Notes under the pieces: model-generated
The model's database searches: none
What the model was told of the DNA's origin: nothing
What the model saw: only the letters and a program-made list of their open reading frames with translations
Translations under genes and position numbers: made by a program
DNA from: Xanthobacteraceae bacterium
GTDB lineage: Bacteria > Pseudomonadota > Alphaproteobacteria > Rhizobiales > Xanthobacteraceae
Direction: 5' to 3'
Assembly: GCA_031291445.1 (NCBI GenBank)
Contig: JARLJA010000083.1
Coordinates: forward strand, 1 to 62,234
DNA: 62,234 nucleotides
In this document: one piece after another, positions 43,815 through 52,783 of the stretch
Position numbering within the stretch: the stretch's first letter is position 1
Layout of the letters: each line of letters begins with the position of its first letter

Positions 43815-44624
43815 TCAAAACGCCAGGCCATAGGCGCGGCGCAGCTGCGCCTGCAGCGGGGTCAGATAGCTCTCCCTGCTGACCTGGCCCGACGTCTCCC
43901 GGATCACCGCCGCCTCTTCGTGCTCGAGCCGGGACACATACCAGGCGTGGAACACGCCCCCCGAGACGGTCGGGACGCGAGGATGGCCGACCGACAGCGC
44001 GGCGCAGAATTCGATCGGAAAGGAACGCACCTCGTGACCGGCGGCGATCACCCTGATGGTCGCTTCCTCTCCGGTGTCGGTTCGCTCGCCTTGCAGTTTG
44101 CCCAGGACGATCAGGCGGCCGAAGTCCGACTTGAAGAAGCCCATGAAATGCGGATGGACGTACCAGCCGTGGGGATTGCCGAGGTGGCGATCGACGAAGC
44201 GCGCCCCGCACAGGCGGACGTTGTCGTCGAGCGCGTCGACCGAATGCGCGAGCCAGTCCTCCGCAACGGGATGGGCGTCCGAATCCATCAGCACGATGCG
44301 CTCGAACCGCGCCAGCCGGATGCCCTTTTCGGCGGCCTCGGCGTGGCCGTGGCCGCGGGTCCGCCATTGCGGGTAGCGCACCAGCCGGACGTCGGGCTGC
44401 CGTTTCATCCAGGCCACGGTGCCGTCGGTGGACCCGCGATCGACCACGATGATCTCGTAGCGCCGGTCGCCGGCCAGCGCCCGGACCCGCTCCACCAGGA
44501 GCCTGGAGAAGAACAGCCCGTCGCGGGTCACGGTGACGATGCTGACCGGGTTCAGGCCGTGAGGCGTCGGGTCATCGGTTTTGCGGTCCGCGAACGAGAA
44601 GCGCCGGCGTAGATAATTCAGCAA
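43815..44624 (-). CDS. Glycosyltransferase family 2
   Basis: 269 residues. PVSIVTVTRDGLFFSRLLVE, IIVVDRGSTDGTVAWM and IVLMDSDAHPVAEDWL (DxD as DSD) give the GT-A core. GNPHGWYVHPHFMGFFKSDF and FPIEFCAALSVGHPRV resemble the second half of enzymes that extend chains in O-antigen loci. The classical ED element is not clear, so the catalytic base is uncertain. It is the last gene of a minus-strand run beginning near 50415. Confidence 0.8.
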   Translation of the reverse strand: MLNYLRRRFSFADRKTDDPTPHGLNPVSIVTVTRDGLFFSRLLVERVRALAGDRRYEIIVVDRGSTDGTVAWMKRQPDVRLVRYPQWRTRGHGHAEAAEKGIRLARFERIVLMDSDAHPVAEDWLAHSVDALDDNVRLCGARFVDRHLGNPHGWYVHPHFMGFFKSDFGRLIVLGKLQGERTDTGEEATIRVIAAGHEVRSFPIEFCAALSVGHPRVPTVSGGVFHAWYVSRLEHEEAAVIRETSGQVSRESYLTPLQAQLRRAYGLAF

Positions 44625-44743
44625 GGGCGGGCTCCCGAATGCGAGATAAAACTCAAGTTCATCGAGCTATCGTACAGCTGGCGCCCGACAGGTCCCGTGC
44701 GATGGATCCGTGGGCAGATCACCGCCGCGATGGGGGGATCCGG

Positions 44744-46399
44744 TCAGGGGCTTTGAAGCCGGCCGAGTTCATCGAACACCAGCGCCGGCTTCTCGCAGTA
44801 GCTTGATGGAAGTTCGGACAGGCGAAGAACGAACCATTCGAACCAGGGCACCTCGGTGGCAGTCAGACCCAGCCGCGCGAGCATTTTCGGTACGTTCGCC
44901 CCCTTCAGCACGATGAACGTCTTGTCGCATGTCATGCGAGCCGGATCGAACCCCGATGACGCAAGGGCGGCCTTGTCGATCCAGTAGCGCGCCTTTTGTC
45001 CCTGACCAAGGAAAATACCGCACGACGGCATGTCGTCCGGCCAGCGGGTCGCGCCATCGGACTGTCCCCGGCCGCAATAGGGCCCAACGACCAGGGTGCT
45101 TCCAGGGTCGAGCAGATCCGCCAGATGCCGTTCGCCCAACATCTCGGCCACCGACGGCGGCCTGGCGAAATGCGGTCTGATCAGGCGGGCGGTCCGCACC
45201 GCGCTCGAAACTGTGCCGACCAGGAACAGCGCCGCGATCAGCACCTGAAACGTTTTTGCGGCGGACCCGAATGGTGTTTCGATCAGCCACTGAAACGTCA
45301 GGGCCGCACCGAAACAAGCTGCCGGGGTCAGGTAATAGCTCCAGAACGAATGCTCGCCGGACCAGGAGTAGAAGATGACGTCGTTGGTGACGCCGATGAA
45401 CAGGAAGGCGAGGAACAGGAACCGAAGCTCCCTCATGGGGCCGCTCGTTCCGCCACGCCAGACCATCGCGGCGAACGGCAGGGCCAGCAGAAGGCACCAC
45501 GTGGCGAACCCGCGAACGACGTAGCCGAAGGCACGGTACAGCGAGCCGCCGAAGGGCTCCGTCTGGAGCGCGCTTCGGGTGCCCCGAAAGAAGCCGAGCG
45601 GGGAAAACCCGCCGGGCTGCAGGTTCAACTGGCCGAACACGGCCGCCATGGTGCCGATGCCGAGGGCGGCGAAGAACAGCAGCAATCCCCAGCGCCGTCG
45701 CCAGGCGAGGGCCACGGCCATCGGGCCGCCGAGCAGATAGGCCGGCCAGTCGCACAGCATGCCGCTGATCCACAGCACGGCGGTCAGTGCGAGGCGGCCG
45801 ACGCTGGGCCGTTTCAGGTAGCCGACGAACGACAGTGCCGCAGTCACGGTGAAGAACAGCGTGGCGGGCTCGAAATTGGCGACGATGGAGTGCTCCCAAT
45901 ACAGCGGCAACGTCAGCAGCACGAGCGAGGCGCAGGCGGCCGGCAGCACCGACGCGTGCCGCCAGATGAACGCCAGCATCGCGCCCCCGGCGCCGATGGC
46001 GGCCAGGATGCTCATGACGCGCGCCGCGACGATTGCGTCGCCCACGGCGAGCCGATTGACGGTCGCGATCAGCCAGACAATGCCGGGAGGATGATCGCTA
46101 TAGAACGTCAGCGGCTCTCCCGACATCGGGCTGCCGGCCGGGTCGCCGACCAGATTGACCATCAGTCCGAACGTCTCCGAGAGCGGATAGCGGAGCAGGT
46201 TGCGCGCGTATTGCGCGTACCAGACGGTGAGGCCGTCGTTCGGAACCACGGGATGAAACGTGTCCCACGCGCGCGCGCCGAAATTGATTGCGGCGAACAG
46301 GATGAAGGCGGCCAGGACGAGCAGGACGCGGGCATTGCCGAGACGCGATGCTCCGCGCTCGACCGCTTGAGAGAAGGTTCGCTGAAATTGTGCGATCAT
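44744..46399 (-). CDS. Multi-pass membrane protein, GT39/PMT-like
   Basis: 551 residues, about eleven spans. VVPNDGLTVWYAQYARNLL is the first periplasmic loop with an Asp, and FYSDHPPGIVWLIATVNRL is the HPP motif region shared with PMT/ArnT-type enzymes. The last 150 residues form a soluble domain. By analogy it uses a polyprenyl-phosphate sugar at the periplasmic face; this is an inference from the topology. 37 bases separate its start from the oxidoreductase gene upstream. Confidence 0.72.
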   Translation of the reverse strand: MIAQFQRTFSQAVERGASRLGNARVLLVLAAFILFAAINFGARAWDTFHPVVPNDGLTVWYAQYARNLLRYPLSETFGLMVNLVGDPAGSPMSGEPLTFYSDHPPGIVWLIATVNRLAVGDAIVAARVMSILAAIGAGGAMLAFIWRHASVLPAACASLVLLTLPLYWEHSIVANFEPATLFFTVTAALSFVGYLKRPSVGRLALTAVLWISGMLCDWPAYLLGGPMAVALAWRRRWGLLLFFAALGIGTMAAVFGQLNLQPGGFSPLGFFRGTRSALQTEPFGGSLYRAFGYVVRGFATWCLLLALPFAAMVWRGGTSGPMRELRFLFLAFLFIGVTNDVIFYSWSGEHSFWSYYLTPAACFGAALTFQWLIETPFGSAAKTFQVLIAALFLVGTVSSAVRTARLIRPHFARPPSVAEMLGERHLADLLDPGSTLVVGPYCGRGQSDGATRWPDDMPSCGIFLGQGQKARYWIDKAALASSGFDPARMTCDKTFIVLKGANVPKMLARLGLTATEVPWFEWFVLRLSELPSSYCEKPALVFDELGRLQSP

Positions 46400-46436
46400 C
46401 TGGATCTAAGCGCAACGGAGGGTTTTGGCCGCAATC

Positions 46437-47300
46437 TCATAGCTTCACTAAATTGCCACCACGAGCGATGGACTCATGAGCTGCCGCAATCGCACGAACG
46501 ATGGCAAGGCCTGTCTCAATCTGGGAAAGATCGGCATTGCCAGACTTCACGGCCGCGAGGAAATGAGTCATCTCCCGTGTCAACGGAAGTTCCTCCGAGT
46601 ACGCTGGATATGAGACCTCGCCTCGTCCACCATATGCGGTAAGCTGCCGCGGGGCCTTGCTGTCGAAAACCAGGGTTCCTTGCTCACAGGTGATGGTCAT
46701 CCGCATGCGCGGGATTGGCGAAAGCCAGCTCGTCGTCGAAACCAGCGGCACCTCGCCGTACTGAAATTTGGCAACGGCGGCTTGTGGTATTGAAACGCCG
46801 GAGAGGCTCCATGCCGCGACCGAGTCCGGGTCGCGCGCTGCCAAGGTGCACGCCATCGAGAGGCTATGGGGAAGCCAGTCCCATAGCACCGATGAGTCCG
46901 AGCGAGGAGACTGGTTCATTCCCTCGCTGAGTATGTAGCGAACCGGCCCCAGCGATGGCTGCAATTCCAGCGCCGCAAGAAATCCCGGATGGTGGAGAAA
47001 TACGTGCCCGACAAAGACCACGGCGCCGGATCGCCTCGCTGCGTCTCGTATGCGCTCGGCATCGGAAACGGACGTGGCCAACGGCTTTTCGATGAAGGTC
47101 GGGACACCCAATTCGATGTACGGAAGCGCGGCATCCGCATGGCTTGCGCTGGGGGTGGCAATCAGCACCCCGTCCAGGCCGGCGGCCGGCCTGGACCCCT
47201 TGTCGACAATTGCGACTGAGACGTCGGGAAACGCGAGGAGGGTCCGCTCGATATTTCGTCCCCATCGGCCGTGTCCGACCAGCCCGAGCCGCAAAGTCAT
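46437..47300 (-). CDS. Gfo/Idh/MocA-family oxidoreductase
   Basis: 287 residues from ATG 47300 (MTLRLGLVGHGRWGRNIERT). The Rossmann loop GLVGHGRWGRN, GVLIATPSASHADAALPYI and PTFIEKPLATSVSDAERI with the EKP motif are diagnostic. DWLPHSLSMACTL may supply the catalytic histidine. These enzymes oxidise or reduce hydroxyl groups of sugars with NAD(P), often C3 of UDP sugars in polysaccharide loci. It is shorter than the usual 330 residues, lacking part of the C-terminal domain. It follows the SDR gene at 52 bases. Confidence 0.85.
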   Translation of the reverse strand: MTLRLGLVGHGRWGRNIERTLLAFPDVSVAIVDKGSRPAAGLDGVLIATPSASHADAALPYIELGVPTFIEKPLATSVSDAERIRDAARRSGAVVFVGHVFLHHPGFLAALELQPSLGPVRYILSEGMNQSPRSDSSVLWDWLPHSLSMACTLAARDPDSVAAWSLSGVSIPQAAVAKFQYGEVPLVSTTSWLSPIPRMRMTITCEQGTLVFDSKAPRQLTAYGGRGEVSYPAYSEELPLTREMTHFLAAVKSGNADLSQIETGLAIVRAIAAAHESIARGGNLVKL

Positions 47301-47352
47301 CCAACCGCTCGCCGTTTCGAAGTGTCTCGGTGAAAGCCCGATCCGCTTCCGT

Positions 47353-48435
47353 CTACCGATCCTTGTAGCTCTCCTGGTCGCGCGCCCATGCGACAAACCT
47401 TGCAAGTCCCGTCTGCAAATCGATCTGCGAGGCGTAACCGAGGTGCTCAGCTGCCTTGGTAAGATCCGGGCAGCGACGCTGGGGTTCGCCGGCGGGATAG
47501 GTGCTCGGATAAGGGATGTTTCTGACCGTCGATCCATGGATGACGGACGAGTACATCTTGGCCAGATCGGTCATCGAAACCTCGTCGTTCGAGTTTCCGA
47601 TATTGTAGGCTTCGCCGGGACGACCCTTGAGAAGGGTCTTGAAGAAACCCGAGATGGCGTCAGTGATGTAGGTGAAGGTGCGTGTCTGGCGCCCGTCGCC
47701 GTGAACCGGAATTGCGCGACCATTCAGCGCTTCGTAGGTGAACATCGGGATGACCCGTCGATCGTCATGCCGCATACCGGGGCCGAACACGTTGAACGGC
47801 CGCACGATCGTCACCGGAACATTGAACTGCTGCTGGTAAATGGTCGAAATCGTCTCCCCAAGTCGCTTGGATTCGTCGTAGCAGGCGCGGGGGCCGACGC
47901 TAGAGACGTTTCCGTGATACGTCTCGGGCGTCGGAATCGCCTTTGGATCGGGATCGCCGTAGATTTCGCTCGAGCTGAAGAAGAGGAAGCCTTCAATCGC
48001 AGGGTTTTTGCGCGCCAGCTCGAGCAGGTTCTTGGTTCCCTGTACGGCACTCTCGATCGTTTCCAGCGGGTACTTCATGTAGTAGGCGGGCGAAGCGACG
48101 CCGGCCGCGTGAATGATGAAGTGCACGTCATGACGAACGGGCAGTGGGGCCGATACGTCTGCCCAGACATCGGTGACGTTGGGATCGTGGTGGCCCGACT
48201 CGTACAGCTCGAGCTGCTGGCCCGTGATGTAGTTGTCGACCGAGAGGATCTTGCACGGCGTGGACAAGACGTCCTTGTTCAGGCGGCGAAACACCGCAAT
48301 GAAGTGCCGTCCCAGAAAGCCTGCGCCACCGGCCAGGAGAACGGTCTTGCCGGCAAAGCGCTGGGCATCGGGACCCAGGCCTTCGACGATCGCCGTAACG
48401 TCGTCGTACAAGATGTCAGTAGAGTTCATTTTCAT
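47353..48435 (-). CDS. UDP-glucuronate-decarboxylase-like SDR
   Basis: 360 residues. KTVLLAGGAGFLGRHFIAVF, HAAGVASPAYYMKYPLETI, FFSSSEIYGDPDP (Ser and Glu) and VGPRACYDESKRLGETIS with Tyr-x3-Lys match the UXS/dTDP-glucose-dehydratase group closely. ARG-type contacts appear in DDRRVIPMFTYEAL and GDGRQTRTFTYITDAI. UXS turns UDP-glucuronate into UDP-xylose through a 4-keto intermediate. Here the partner methyltransferase suggests that a 4-keto pentose or another keto sugar may be the product. The stop overlaps nothing, while its ATG overlaps the stop of the upstream methyltransferase. Confidence 0.84.
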   Translation of the reverse strand: MKMNSTDILYDDVTAIVEGLGPDAQRFAGKTVLLAGGAGFLGRHFIAVFRRLNKDVLSTPCKILSVDNYITGQQLELYESGHHDPNVTDVWADVSAPLPVRHDVHFIIHAAGVASPAYYMKYPLETIESAVQGTKNLLELARKNPAIEGFLFFSSSEIYGDPDPKAIPTPETYHGNVSSVGPRACYDESKRLGETISTIYQQQFNVPVTIVRPFNVFGPGMRHDDRRVIPMFTYEALNGRAIPVHGDGRQTRTFTYITDAISGFFKTLLKGRPGEAYNIGNSNDEVSMTDLAKMYSSVIHGSTVRNIPYPSTYPAGEPQRRCPDLTKAAEHLGYASQIDLQTGLARFVAWARDQESYKDR

Positions 48436-49613
48436 GCAAGCTCAGTTGGAGGAATCGGCATTACATATCGGTACGAACCGTCGGTCTTCTTGCGAATATC
48501 GTTGATGTATTCGTAGGCAAACACGACGAGAATGTCGGGTCGGTGGCTGTCGAGATGGGTCTTGGTGACGATCGGGATGTGGGTCCCCGGAGTGAATTTG
48601 TTCTGTTTGAGGGGGCTGTCGTCCACGGTGAATTCGATCAGCGATGGTCCGATGTTCCCGTAGTTGCAGATCGTCGAAACGCGCGCCGGCGCGCCGTAAC
48701 CCGCGACCTTCAGGCCGGATTTCTTGTAGTCTTCGAGAAGATTGCGCAGCGCTTCGATCTGTACGTCGACCATGCTTCGAAACTCCTCCAGCTTTCGCAC
48801 GGTCAATGTTTCATTCTCCTGCTCCAGCAGGGCGGCGACATTGCCCGATTCCGTAGCGTGCGGGCCCTTTGCCTTGATCGTGACGCGCAGCGAACCGCCG
48901 TGCGGCTCGATGTGTTCGACGTCGGAGATGATCATGCCGTGTTGCGCGAACAGGTGCTTCAACGAAGTCAGCGAATAGTAGAATATCCGGTCCAGATAGA
49001 AACGCTCGAACTGGATGTGCCGCAGGATGTTTCCGATGTATTCCACCTCGACGATGAACCGGCCGTCGTCCGCGAGCAGGCTTCTCACGGCTTCGATGAA
49101 CTGGTGGGGATCCTCGAGGTGGGTGAATACGCTGCTGGCGACGATGACGTCCGGCTTGCCGTAGGACTTCTCCACCTGCGCGGCCGCGGGCGCGTCGAAG
49201 AACGCGCAGACCGTCTCCAATCCGAGGTCGTTCGCGATTTTCGAAACATTGATGGAGGGTTCGATGCCGAGCGCCTTGATGCCGGCTTCCTTCAATGGCT
49301 TCAGAAGAATTCCGTCGTTGGAGCCGACGTCGACGACGAATTTCGCGTCGGCCAGGTTCCTGGCGAGCCCCTCGAAATGGCGGACCAGCCCGGCATTGAC
49401 CGATGAGAGGTAGTAATAGTCCTCGAACATCCGCTCGCGCGAGATGATCGTTCCGAGCTGAACGTTCTTGCACTCCGGGCAGAAGAACATCTGCAGCGGA
49501 AAGAATTCCTCCGAGGCGAACTGGGACTCGGTGGGATACTTGTTCGCAAGAGGCTGCTTTCCCAGATTGAGAAATTCGATCGTGTGGTCGCATCCGCACA
49601 AGTGACACTTCAT
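48432..49613 (-). CDS. Zinc-ribbon sugar C-methyltransferase (TylCIII/EvaC type)
   Basis: 393 residues. KCHLCGCDHTIEFLNLGKQP and MFFCPECKNVQLGTI form the zinc domain; FVVDVGSNDGILLKPLKEAG is SAM motif I, VIVASSVFTHLEDPHQFIEA motif II, and VAGYGAPARVSTICNYGNIG the C-terminal part. It is the third enzyme of this group in the window. The YHEHYSY motif of the copy at 42177 is replaced by FYLDRIFYYSLTSL, so the base residues differ and the substrate may too. ATGA coupling to the SDR gene downstream supports a shared pathway. Confidence 0.87.
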   Translation of the reverse strand: MKCHLCGCDHTIEFLNLGKQPLANKYPTESQFASEEFFPLQMFFCPECKNVQLGTIISRERMFEDYYYLSSVNAGLVRHFEGLARNLADAKFVVDVGSNDGILLKPLKEAGIKALGIEPSINVSKIANDLGLETVCAFFDAPAAAQVEKSYGKPDVIVASSVFTHLEDPHQFIEAVRSLLADDGRFIVEVEYIGNILRHIQFERFYLDRIFYYSLTSLKHLFAQHGMIISDVEHIEPHGGSLRVTIKAKGPHATESGNVAALLEQENETLTVRKLEEFRSMVDVQIEALRNLLEDYKKSGLKVAGYGAPARVSTICNYGNIGPSLIEFTVDDSPLKQNKFTPGTHIPIVTKTHLDSHRPDILVVFAYEYINDIRKKTDGSYRYVMPIPPTELA

Positions 49614-49680
49614 GAGCTCGTTCCTATTCGCCTTTCCTAGTCAGCGCCCTCTGAACAGCCGTCGGCTCGGCTTCCGAGGG

Positions 49681-50415
49681 TCATTCTAAGTCATAGAGCG
49701 CCTTGTACAGGTGCAGGACTTCAATTGTGTTCTTGCGCAGCCGGTCCGCAAGATCGGGATGCCATGTCTCGCAGAAGCCTGGATATCCTCCGATGGTCCC
49801 GCCAAACGCATAAACCACAAAAGAGATCAGGGCGTCGCCAGCCCATTTCGTTCGCATCGGATCGCAGGCGCAGAATTGATCGATCAGATCGTGCAGTTTG
49901 CTCCGATTTTGATCCGACAACGCCTCTGACAGGAGTTTGGTAGAAAGTATCGAGCCTCCGCAGGCCCCGTAGGGAAGATGGTTCCTGCCGAGCATCGCGC
50001 AGACCTTAGGCGGCAGGTTTTCATGCGGGTTGAATCCATTGACGTCGAATTGCAGGGTCTGGGTGGCAGTTGCTCGAAGCACGAACACGTCGTCCTCGAG
50101 GATCATGAAATAGTCTTGCTTGATGTGGCTCAGGCATCGCGCTAGGCGATCAAAATAGTTCTTGATGATCTGGGGTGAGTGAAAATAATTGGCCCCGGTC
50201 ATCCCGATCGGCCTCTCGTTGTCGGCACTCAACGGGCCAGACAGGCGGTCTTCATGAAGGTAAACGCAGCCGTGTGCCTGAGCCACCCGGGAGAAATCGA
50301 GGCCGCCATCCGAGATGAGCACGACGGTGGCGTCGGGATAGTGGAGGCGGTAGTTCGTCAACACGAATTCCGCGCACTTCATGCGCTTATAGCACTGGTA
50401 AATGGCCCCAATCAT
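49681..50415 (-). CDS. Putative GT-A-type glycosyltransferase, family not recognised
   Basis: 244 residues. AIYQCYKRMKCAEFVLTNYR and PDATVVLISDGGLDFSRVA resemble a GT-A opening, and QDYFMILEDDVFVLRATATQ has an acidic EDD motif placed as in DxD-dependent enzymes. GACGGSILSTKLLSEAL and CDPMRTKWAGDALISFVVYA could form the acceptor side. I do not recognise the family. GC is lower than in most neighbours. It lies 67 bases upstream of the C-methyltransferase gene and may be part of that operon. Confidence 0.55.
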   Translation of the reverse strand: MIGAIYQCYKRMKCAEFVLTNYRLHYPDATVVLISDGGLDFSRVAQAHGCVYLHEDRLSGPLSADNERPIGMTGANYFHSPQIIKNYFDRLARCLSHIKQDYFMILEDDVFVLRATATQTLQFDVNGFNPHENLPPKVCAMLGRNHLPYGACGGSILSTKLLSEALSDQNRSKLHDLIDQFCACDPMRTKWAGDALISFVVYAFGGTIGGYPGFCETWHPDLADRLRKNTIEVLHLYKALYDLE

Positions 50416-50730
50416 CTAGCTCTGGACTCTCAACGTATTTCGACGGGATGCCCGTCAAGGGCTGCTGCGGCATGTGAAGTTCCGGCGGCTCTTAGTATAG
50501 CATCCTGCGACGCGTTGCCACTGGTTGATGCGGTATATGCCCGAAAGTATCGGGTGAGCCACTCGCCTGCGGTATCTGCGGCCGAGCGATGGAGCCAAAA
50601 ATTGCCGGTCGGCTCGGCGTGAGTGGCGGTTGGAGTTGTGGTGCCGGCATGGTATCCACGGGCGGCTCAATTCGACCGACTCTTCCGGCGTTTTGCGGTG
50701 AGGGTTCACTTTCGGGGGCGCGACGAGAAG
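50416..50730. other. Divergent intergenic region of 315 bases
   Basis: It separates the minus-strand run from the plus-strand pair and probably holds promoters both ways. Small stems such as cccga/tcggg near 50540-50555 and gccgagc/gctcggc near 50581-50618 were seen. No gene was recognised; open frames on both strands there have no family match. Confidence 0.45.
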
Positions 50731-51738
50731 ATGGGTATTGATGCGCAGGGTTTGCGGTTCCTGCTCTCTGCAAAACGCAAGGGGGTTTCGTTTGAAAGCC
50801 CTATGATGATTGGGCGTCAGAATTTCAGCACCGATCTGTTTCCGAAGCGGGCCGCCGATATCTTTCGCGCATTTGGCCAAACGGTGGACGACGACGTTCT
50901 CCAATCCTGGGGCCGTACCGCCTACATCGAGCCGTTGCTGGTCTACCTCGGTGCTGCGCATGCGGCTTCGGTGGACTTTTCATCGTATGAAGGGGCGTCG
51001 GTCATCCACGATATGAACGTCCCAATACCGGATAGTCTGAAGGGGCACTTCAGCGTCGTGATCGATAGTGGGACGCTTGAGCACATCTTCAATTTTCCTC
51101 AAGCGTTGAAAAACGCGATGGAGATGGTGTCGGTCGGCGGGCATTTGCTCATTGTCACGGGTTGCAACAACTGGATGGGACATGGCTTCTACCAATTCAG
51201 CCCGGAGTTGTTCTTCCGCGCGTTCTCCGCAGAAAACGGCTTTGTGCTTGATCAGATGTTCATTTGCGAGAGTGATGCGCGGGGCCAGTGGTTTCGCGTG
51301 TCGGATCCCGCGGCCATCGGTCAGCGTGTGGAGCTCATAAACGACCGTCCGACGTATCTGTTGATACAGGCGAGGCGGTTATTCGTCTCCGAGATCTTTG
51401 CGAAGGCCCCTCAGCAATCGGATTATACGGTGGCGTGGGAGAGCGAACCCGAGAGGGCTCCCGCGTTGCCGTCGCCTGGATCAGCTCCCCGATCAGCGAG
51501 GCAGCGGGTGCCTGAGTTCGTGAAGCGGCCCGTACGATGGGCCAGAAGGGCTATCAGCAAATTGACGAGGCAGATCGTCCCTGATTTCTTGAGCCGCCCG
51601 CTGGCGAAGATGATGTATGAGCGTCAGCGGGCCGAGCTGTTCAAGATTACAAATAAACGTGCGTTTCGGCCCGTAAGTTGGTCGGAATGGCCTTCGGATG
51701 ATGCGGTACGAACGACGATGGCGGGTGAATCGCGATGA
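50731..51738 (+). CDS. Methyltransferase-like protein, function unknown
   Basis: 335 residues from ATG 50731. The middle part, SVVIDSGTLEHIFNFPQALK followed by NAMEMVSVGGHLLIVTG, looks like the second half of a class I SAM methyltransferase domain, but the Gly-rich SAM loop expected before it is not visible. The last 90 residues are strongly basic (FVKRPVRWARRAISKLTRQI), possibly membrane- or glycan-contacting. It may be a methyltransferase relative without activity. The stop overlaps the next gene (ATGA). Confidence 0.55.
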   Translation: MGIDAQGLRFLLSAKRKGVSFESPMMIGRQNFSTDLFPKRAADIFRAFGQTVDDDVLQSWGRTAYIEPLLVYLGAAHAASVDFSSYEGASVIHDMNVPIPDSLKGHFSVVIDSGTLEHIFNFPQALKNAMEMVSVGGHLLIVTGCNNWMGHGFYQFSPELFFRAFSAENGFVLDQMFICESDARGQWFRVSDPAAIGQRVELINDRPTYLLIQARRLFVSEIFAKAPQQSDYTVAWESEPERAPALPSPGSAPRSARQRVPEFVKRPVRWARRAISKLTRQIVPDFLSRPLAKMMYERQRAELFKITNKRAFRPVSWSEWPSDDAVRTTMAGESR

Positions 51739-52595
51739 TAAGCGGCAAGCCCGCGGTTGGAGACAATGACGGCATTGCCGCTGTAACCGCCCTTTACGAC
51801 ATAGGGCGGTCGAAACTTGATGGACGCGGCGTCGATGACTACGTCGGTTGGCTCAACGGCACGCTGCGTCTGCCGATTCCGTTCATCATTTTTCTAGATC
51901 CGGCGGTCGATCCGTCGCGGATTCAGGGCAAAGCCTCCGACAGAATCGTTGTCCTGCCGAAGGAGGAACTCAGGCCGTTTATCTGGCTAGAGCGGGTCGA
52001 AGCAATTTGTCGGGATGGAACAAACATTTCAGCCAAGAACGATTTGACCTACCGCTTGCCGAGCTACGCCCTCATTCAATTCTCGAAATTCGATATGATC
52101 CGGCAGGCTGCTGCCTTGAATCCGTTGCTCGAAGGGCTGCTCTGGATCGACGCGGGGATTTCGCGATTTTTCAAGGACGATTTGGATCTTTACCAGATGA
52201 ACAGGGCCCTCCTGAGGGCCAAGCTCGATCAGGCGCCGTTGACGGTCAATATCACACCGGTGTTGCGCCAAGCACTGAACGGTTCGACAGTGTCGAAGAA
52301 ATTCGCGGGCACCTGCGAGCGGCTTGTGACCGGCGAAACTTTCCTCGTAAGGGCCAGCGCTGCAGCGGAAATACAATCGAATGTCTATGACTATGTCGAG
52401 CGCGAGTGGATTGGAAACGATGTCTGGGACAATGAACAGGTTGCCCTCGGCGAGCTTATTCTCAACGGATATCGCAACGTTGTTATACTGGACGACACCG
52501 GGCAACAGGCCAAATTCCTGACGCTGTCTTTTCCCAAGGTGACCTTTGTCGAGCGTCTGATACGGTTGCTGCCATTTCGCCGTGGCGCGGCGTAG
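51735..52595 (+). CDS. HtrL/YibB-like protein
   Basis: 286 residues. VTALYDIGRSKLDGRGVDDY, IPFIIFLDPAVD, LEGLLWIDAGISRFF and VWDNEQVALGELILNGY are arranged as in the HtrL/YibB family, a GT-A-like group of unknown activity found in lipopolysaccharide core loci. The WIDAG motif stands in the DxD position. It is coupled by ATGA with the preceding gene. GC is low for this window (32 of 60 bases in 52081-52140 compared with 45 of 60 in 9001-9060), which suggests foreign origin. Confidence 0.6.
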   Translation: MISGKPAVGDNDGIAAVTALYDIGRSKLDGRGVDDYVGWLNGTLRLPIPFIIFLDPAVDPSRIQGKASDRIVVLPKEELRPFIWLERVEAICRDGTNISAKNDLTYRLPSYALIQFSKFDMIRQAAALNPLLEGLLWIDAGISRFFKDDLDLYQMNRALLRAKLDQAPLTVNITPVLRQALNGSTVSKKFAGTCERLVTGETFLVRASAAAEIQSNVYDYVEREWIGNDVWDNEQVALGELILNGYRNVVILDDTGQQAKFLTLSFPKVTFVERLIRLLPFRRGAA

Positions 52596-52643
52596 TCAGG
52601 TTAGCAACGAGGCTGCTATTTCTCCCGTTGCAAGGTCGGTGGC

Positions 52644-52683
52644 ATCTAAACTTCAAATACGGTGGTTCGTTTAGATATCTAAA
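52644..52683. promoter_or_regulatory. Repeated ATCTAAA sites and a perfect palindrome
   Basis: TTTAGATATCTAAA at 52670-52683 is a perfect 14-bp palindrome. A further half-site atctaaac at 52644-52651 pairs with gtttagat at 52669-52676. Such spacing fits a regulator binding site, but it could also be the transcript end of the upstream gene. Confidence 0.4.
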
Positions 52684-52703
52684 TAAAATCAGCGCCTTAT
52701 ATC

Positions 52704-52745
52704 GTTCATGTCGTGAACATTTAGCTTGACGTTCACGGCATGAAC
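52704..52745 (+). promoter_or_regulatory. Twin operator-like palindromes ahead of the MarR gene
   Basis: GTTCATGTCGTGAAC (52704-52718) and GTTCACGGCATGAAC (52731-52745) share the form GTTCA-N5-TGAAC, with centres 27 bases apart. A TTGACG hexamer at 52726-52731 touches the second site, with CTAAGA 17 bases on. The winged-helix regulator encoded from 52784 is the obvious candidate to bind and repress its own promoter. Confidence 0.6.
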
Positions 52746-52783
52746 GGGCTAAGACCCCGCCCGAAGGGATCACAGGCGGGGCC

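Noticed and set aside
43646-43831. Small minus-strand frame near the GT2 gene end
   Set aside because: Overlaps the GT2 3' end in another frame and is Pro/Ala/Arg-rich without motif.
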